From assembly GCF_014648555.1 (NCBI RefSeq), contig NZ_BMRI01000022.1, forward strand, positions 38,355-82,262: a stretch of DNA of 43,908 bases, in the 5' to 3' direction. The translations under genes were made by a program, and so were the position numbers. Shown piece by piece: positions 36,001-43,908 of the stretch. How positions within the stretch are numbered: the first letter of the stretch is position 1; each line of letters starts with the position of its first letter. The notes under the pieces are model-generated. The model did not search any database. It was not told where the DNA came from and saw nothing but the letters and a program-made list of their open reading frames with translations. The DNA is from Kitasatospora griseola. GTDB taxonomy: Bacteria; Actinomycetota; Actinomycetes; Streptomycetales; Streptomycetaceae.

Positions 36001-39000
36001 GCGGTGCGCCAGGCGGCGCGCAGGCCCCGGAACGCCGGGCCGTAGGCGACGCCACGGGCTTCGAGCAGCCCGTACAGCTCGTCCACGTCCAGCGGGACCG
36101 CGCCGGGCGGGGGCCACGCGCCGGCCGCCCCGGCCATGTCGTCCAGATCGGCCGAGGGTCCCTGGTCGGCCGAGGCGTCCCGGGGGCCGACCGTGCCGGT
36201 CGCGTGCCGGGTCCAGGGCCGGTCGGCGGCGCCGGGGTCGGCCTCGGGCCGGGAGTGGAACTCCACCGGGCGCCGGCCCGTGCCGTCCTCGGCCCCCACC
36301 CGTACGCGCAGCTGTACGGCGTGGTCGTCGGGCAGCACCAGCGGGGTGGCGAGGGTCAGTTCCTCCACGAGGGCGCAGCCGTGCCGGCGGCCCGCGTACG
36401 CGGCCAGCTCGACCAGGGCCGCGCCGGGCAGGATGACGGTTCCGGCCACGGCGTGGTCGACGAGCCAGGGGTGGGTGGCCGTCGAGAGCCGGCCGGTGAA
36501 GAGGGTGCCCGCGTCGTCGGGCAGTTCGATCGCGGCGCCGAGCAGCGGGTGGTCCGCGGCCAACTGGCCGGCGGCCGCCTGGTCCCGGTCGGCCGGCCGG
36601 GCGTCGAGCCAGTAGCGGCGGCGCTGGAAGGCGTAGGTGGGCAGGTCCACCCGCTGGGCGCCGGTTCCCGCGAACAGCCGCTCCCAGTCGACGCGCAGGC
36701 CCCGGACGTGTGCCCCGGCGAGGGCGAGCTGGAGCCGGCGGAGCCCTCCGGCTCCGCGCCGCAGGGTGTCGAGCACCACCGTCTCGGGGGCGCCCTCGTC
36801 GGCGGCCGTGTCCTCGATCCCGTACATCAGGGCCGGCTGGGGGGCGGACTCGATGAAGACGCGGTGCCCGGCCGCGAGGAGCGCGCGGGTCGCCTGCTCG
36901 AACTCGACGGTCTGCCGGAGGTTGCGGTACCAGTACTCGGCGTCCAGGGCCTTCGTGTCCAGCAGGCCGCCGGTCACGCTGGAGTAGTACGGCACCGCGC
37001 CCGGGAGGGGGGTGATGCCGTCCAGGTCGGCGAGCAGGCGCTCACGGATCTCCTCCACGTGCGCGGAGTGCGACGCGTAGTCGACTTCGATGGGAGTCGC
37101 CCACACCCCTTCGTCCAGGAGTTCCTCCACCAGCGCGGTGACCGCGTCCGCGTCGCCCGACACCGTCGTCGACGACGGGCCGTTGACCGCCGCCACCGAG
37201 AGGCGTCCCGCAATCCGCTCCCGCACCGCCTCCACCGGCAGCGGCACCGAGGCCATGCCACCACGACCGGCCAACGCCCCGACTGCACGGGAACGCAGCG
37301 CGACCACCCGCGCCCCGTCCTCGATGCTCAGACCACCCGCCACCACGGCGGCGGCGATCTCACCCTGCGAGTGGCCCACCACCGCGTCCGGAACGACGCC
37401 GAACGCACGCCACACCTCCGCCAGCGACACCATCACGGCCCACAGCACCGGCTGCACCACGTCCACCCGCGCCAGCAGCGCCTCCGAACCCAACGCCTCC
37501 ACCAACGACCAGTCGACATACGGCGCAAGAGCCCGCTCGCACTCCGCCATCCGCCCGGCGAACACCTCCGACCCGGACAGCAACTCCACCGCCATCCCCA
37601 CCCACTGCGAACCCTGACCCGGGAACACCAGCACCGATCGGCCCGGAAGCGGCCCGCCGCCGACCGGCACGGCCGCCGAGCCCTTGCCCCGCGACAGGGC
37701 GGCGACACCGGCCAGCAGTTCGTCGCGGTCCGCGCCCACCACCACCGCGCGCTCCGGGAACCGCGAACGGCCCGTCAGCAGCGAATGGCCCACGTCCAGC
37801 ACGCTCAGGCCCGGTTCCGCCGCCACCCGCTCGTACAGCGCCGCCGCCTGGGCGCGCAGCGCGTCCGGAGTGCGCGCCGACAGGACCCAGGGCACCGCCG
37901 GCAGGGGGGTGCGCTCGGCCGGCGGGCCGTCGTCCTCCAGGGGGGCCTGTTCGAGGATGACGTGGGCGTTGGTCCCACTGGCGCCGAAGGAGGACACCCC
38001 GGCCCGGCGCGGCCGTTCCGTCTCCGGCCACGGGGTGGCCTCGGTGAGCAGGGAGACGGCGCCCTCGGTCCAGTCGATGCGGGGCGAGGGGCGGTCGACG
38101 TGCAGGGTGCGCGGCATCACGCCGTGCCGGATCGCGAGCACCGACTTGATCACCCCGCCGACGCCCGCGGCGGCCTGGGTGTGGGACAGGTTGGACTTCA
38201 GCGACCCCAGCCGCAGCGGCTGCCCGGCGGGCCGGTCCTGCCCGTAGGTGGCCATCAGCGCCTGGGCCTCGATGGGGTCGCCGAGGACGGTGCCGGTGCC
38301 GTGCGCCTCCACCATGTCCACCTCGGACGGGGCGAGTCCGGCGTGGGCGAGCGCCCCGTTGATGACGCGCTGCTGCGCGGGCCCGTTCGGGGCGGTCAGC
38401 CCGTTGCTGGCGCCGTCCTGGTTGACGGCCGAGCCGCGGATGACGGCCAGGACGGGGTGCCCCGCGCGCCGGGCGTCCGAGAGCCGTTCCAGCAGGAGCA
38501 GCCCCAGGCCCTCCCCGAACCCGGCACCGTCCGCCGCGGACGAGAACGACTTGCTGCGCCCGTCGGGCGCCAGGCCGCGCTGGCGGCTGAACCCGACGTA
38601 CAGGCCGGGGGTGGACATCACGGTCACCCCGCCGGCCAGGGCGAGGGTGGTGTCGCCGGAGCGCAGCCCCTGGCAGGCTAGGTGGACGGCGACCAGCGAG
38701 GACGAGCAGGCGGTGTCCAGGGTGACCGCCGGGCCCTCCAGGCCCAGGGTGTAGGCGATCCGGCCCGAGGCGACGCTGGGGATGGTGCCGGTGCCGAGGA
38801 AGCCCTCCACTTCGTCGGGCACCCGGCCGAGACGGGACCCGTACTCGCTGTAGATCACGCCGGTGTAGACGCCGGTGCGGCTGCCGCGCAGGGTCGCCGG
38901 GTCGATGCCCGCGCGTTCCACCGCCTCCCAGGACGCCTCCAGCAGCAGCCGCTGCTGCGGGTCCATGGCGAGGGCCTCGCGCGGGGAGATGCCGAAGAAG

Positions 39001-39326
39001 CCGGCGTCGAAGCCGGTCGCGTCGTGGAGGAAGCCGCCTTCACGGACGTAGAAGGTGCCGGGGGTGTCGGGGTCGGCGTCGAAGCCGCCCTCGACGTCCC
39101 AGCCGCGATCGGTGGGGAACGGCGAGACCCCGTCCCGCTCCTTGAGCAGCAGTTCCCACAGGTCTTCCGGGGTGCGCACGCCACCGGGGTAGCGGCAGCT
39201 CATCGCCACGATGGCGATGGGCTCGGCGGAGTCGTCGCGGAGCCGCCGGTTCTCCTGCCGCAGGCGCTGGTTGTCCAGCAGCGAGGAGCGCAGGGCGGCG
39301 ACCACCTGGTCCGTGTCGGTGGGCAT
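33078..39326 (-). CDS. Terminal modular PKS: KS-AT-DH-KR-ACP-TE
   Basis: A 2082-residue single-module type I PKS ending the assembly line. An N-terminal coiled docking segment ([19 protein letters not shown]) precedes a ketosynthase (active Cys near residue 205 in [14 protein letters not shown]). Next is an acyltransferase ([10 protein letters not shown] near 650, YASH at 37068-37079, methylmalonyl type), then a dehydratase ([10 protein letters not shown] near 957 and DAALQ). The ketoreductase keeps Ser/Tyr/Asn and an LDD motif (B-type), but its NADPH loop is altered to [19 protein letters not shown] ([10 protein letters not shown], Ser near 1733) and thioesterase ([12 protein letters not shown] near 1925, LDTYLSD, GDHFSIM) follow. 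ATG 39326 has AAGGAG twelve bases upstream; a GTG at 39365 overlapping the preceding stop is an alternative. The thioesterase probably closes the macrolactone. Confidence 0.95.
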   Translation of the reverse strand: MPTDTDQVVAALRSSLLDNQRLRQENRRLRDDSAEPIAIVAMSCRYPGGVRTPEDLWELLLKERDGVSPFPTDRGWDVEGGFDADPDTPGTFYVREGGFLHDATGFDAGFFGISPREALAMDPQQRLLLEASWEAVERAGIDPATLRGSRTGVYTGVIYSEYGSRLGRVPDEVEGFLGTGTIPSVASGRIAYTLGLEGPAVTLDTACSSSLVAVHLACQGLRSGDTTLALAGGVTVMSTPGLYVGFSRQRGLAPDGRSKSFSSAADGAGFGEGLGLLLLERLSDARRAGHPVLAVIRGSAVNQDGASNGLTAPNGPAQQRVINGALAHAGLAPSEVDMVEAHGTGTVLGDPIEAQALMATYGQDRPAGQPLRLGSLKSNLSHTQAAAGVGGVIKSVLAIRHGVMPRTLHVDRPSPRIDWTEGAVSLLTEATPWPETERPRRAGVSSFGASGTNAHVILEQAPLEDDGPPAERTPLPAVPWVLSARTPDALRAQAAALYERVAAEPGLSVLDVGHSLLTGRSRFPERAVVVGADRDELLAGVAALSRGKGSAAVPVGGGPLPGRSVLVFPGQGSQWVGMAVELLSGSEVFAGRMAECERALAPYVDWSLVEALGSEALLARVDVVQPVLWAVMVSLAEVWRAFGVVPDAVVGHSQGEIAAAVVAGGLSIEDGARVVALRSRAVGALAGRGGMASVPLPVEAVRERIAGRLSVAAVNGPSSTTVSGDADAVTALVEELLDEGVWATPIEVDYASHSAHVEEIRERLLADLDGITPLPGAVPYYSSVTGGLLDTKALDAEYWYRNLRQTVEFEQATRALLAAGHRVFIESAPQPALMYGIEDTAADEGAPETVVLDTLRRGAGGLRRLQLALAGAHVRGLRVDWERLFAGTGAQRVDLPTYAFQRRRYWLDARPADRDQAAAGQLAADHPLLGAAIELPDDAGTLFTGRLSTATHPWLVDHAVAGTVILPGAALVELAAYAGRRHGCALVEELTLATPLVLPDDHAVQLRVRVGAEDGTGRRPVEFHSRPEADPGAADRPWTRHATGTVGPRDASADQGPSADLDDMAGAAGAWPPPGAVPLDVDELYGLLEARGVAYGPAFRGLRAAWRTADAIHAEVALPDGLLDSAFVMHPALLDAALQTTGLREGTAVGGPADGVPLPFSWQRVAIEASDAPVLRVRLRPDGPDAVAARITDPAGRTVATVGSLTLRTASTAALRASAGSVFHVGWTPVAAGPGPRPVTRWGLLGPRDERLLPAAFPVESGSATPDAVLLTCPPSADTASADADPAAVHAVAAGVLDRVQAHLADDSTARTPLVVLTRGATGPLGARPADPGAAAVWGMLRAAQLEHPDRFVLLDTEGPDQDGLGDALADLLATGEPQAALRGGVLYAPRLVRPTAPAPATRSAGAFGPSEGTVLLSGGGALAAVLARHLVAAHGVRHLLVLSRRGADAPGMPELTAELAGAGAELTALGCDVSDRRALAAALAAIPENRPLCAVVHTAGVLDDGLLDGLTAERTAAVLRPKFDAARHLDQLTRGADLAAFVAFSSAAGVLGSPGQASYSAANAALDALVAERRRLGLPGLSLAWGPWERVSGMTAEFDGPDRRRIDRRGARGLSDEEAMALLDTVCAADAAPPGDGSPVVLAHLDLTVRGDGPVHPMLRSLVRRGPAATTGAKAAPSAAATLRQRLDAAADAQERELVLRELVLAEAAEVLGHTDAGALSATAPFLSVGFDSLTAVELRNRLAAATGVRLRPSAVFDSATPAALAARLAAEVRTDDTPRPEAAPATGAEAADTDPASVLFRRACALGRIDEGIALLKHASALRPAFHSGSDLAAAGAGPQLLRLNERADAPVLVCFGSVVALGGAHQYARFASRFRDRYAVAALDAPGFTPEEELPADMSALLDLQATTLLRELPGRTLVLAGSSSGGTLAHGVAAELERRGAGPAAVVLLDTYLSDNQGITQFNDVLLGGMFAREDRAAPMDGTRLTAMGGYFRLLDDWKPPAVRAPLLLVRASTPLGRPSADAGDWRASWDGVDTVVDVPGDHFSIMEQHVATTGDAVADWLDATLRTPDTLRTPEDQ
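37532..37637. repeat. Near-identical AT-domain segment, copy 1
   Basis: These 106 bases at the start of the terminal module's acyltransferase domain match 43131-43236 with a single mismatch. The similarity continues more loosely through the domain, for example 37009-37091 against 42612-42694. Such identity exceeds what protein conservation requires. Confidence 0.85.
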
Positions 39327-39357
39327 GGGGTTGGGCTTCTCCTTCTGCGGCTGTCGG

Positions 39358-43908
<4,551 letters not shown>

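Noticed and set aside
33165..38681. Very long open frame on the plus strand opposite the terminal PKS gene
   Set aside because: It is antisense to a PKS with clear domains; its translation is low-complexity Gly/Arg/Gln-rich sequence without motifs, a normal effect of high GC content.

Overview
The window is very GC-rich, with strong third-position G/C, GTG and TTG starts, 4-base start/stop overlaps and modular type I polyketide synthases (PKS). This points to a streptomycete-type actinomycete (Streptomyces or Kitasatospora). I see no tRNA, rRNA, CRISPR array or recognisable insertion sequence.

Left part (about 1-23,000): primary metabolism and signalling. A membrane PAS/GAF/SpoIIE phosphatase with a fused anti-sigma-type kinase domain (minus) diverges from a complete arginine deiminase operon arcD-arcA-arcB-arcC (plus). 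A fused 5-oxoprolinase (minus) follows, converging on arcC and diverging from a lone PntA-like transhydrogenase subunit. That gene meets a PhoU-like gene tail to tail. Next is an eroded stretch: an apparently orphan TPP riboswitch on the minus strand, an APC permease cut off after about 233 residues, and an antisense frameshifted membrane-protein remnant abutting it. After that come a small secreted ricin-type lectin, a translationally coupled three-gene redox operon (small dehydrogenase subunit, GMC flavoprotein, acetoacetate decarboxylase-like protein), and a stand-alone nuoD paralogue.

Right part (about 23,000-43,908): the downstream end of a polyketide cluster. The minus strand carries the last two PKS genes. 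One is open at the window edge (KS-AT-DH-KR-ACP plus docking region); the other is the terminal module KS-AT-DH-KR-ACP-TE. Then come fkbK, fkbJ, fkbI and fkbH homologues, and, on the plus strand, fkbG and a SARP regulator. Together the fkb genes form a complete methoxymalonyl-ACP set. A type II thioesterase and a coupled pair follow: an acyltransferase-like protein and a short adenylate-forming enzyme. The content resembles plecomacrolide clusters of the bafilomycin/hygrolidin type, where two final dehydrating modules make a conjugated dienoate and a fumarate half-ester is attached late. Both acyltransferase domains here carry the methylmalonyl-type YASH motif, which fits a 2-methyl (hygrolidin-like) product better than a 2-methoxy one. 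The methoxymalonyl unit would then be used by an upstream module outside the window. This product assignment is inference.

Convergent gene pairs are usually separated by strong perfect or near-perfect stem-loops. Several intergenic repeats (a palindrome before arcD, 11-bp-spaced repeats before the acyltransferase pair, repeats before the SARP gene and between fkbK and fkbJ) are candidate regulatory sites.
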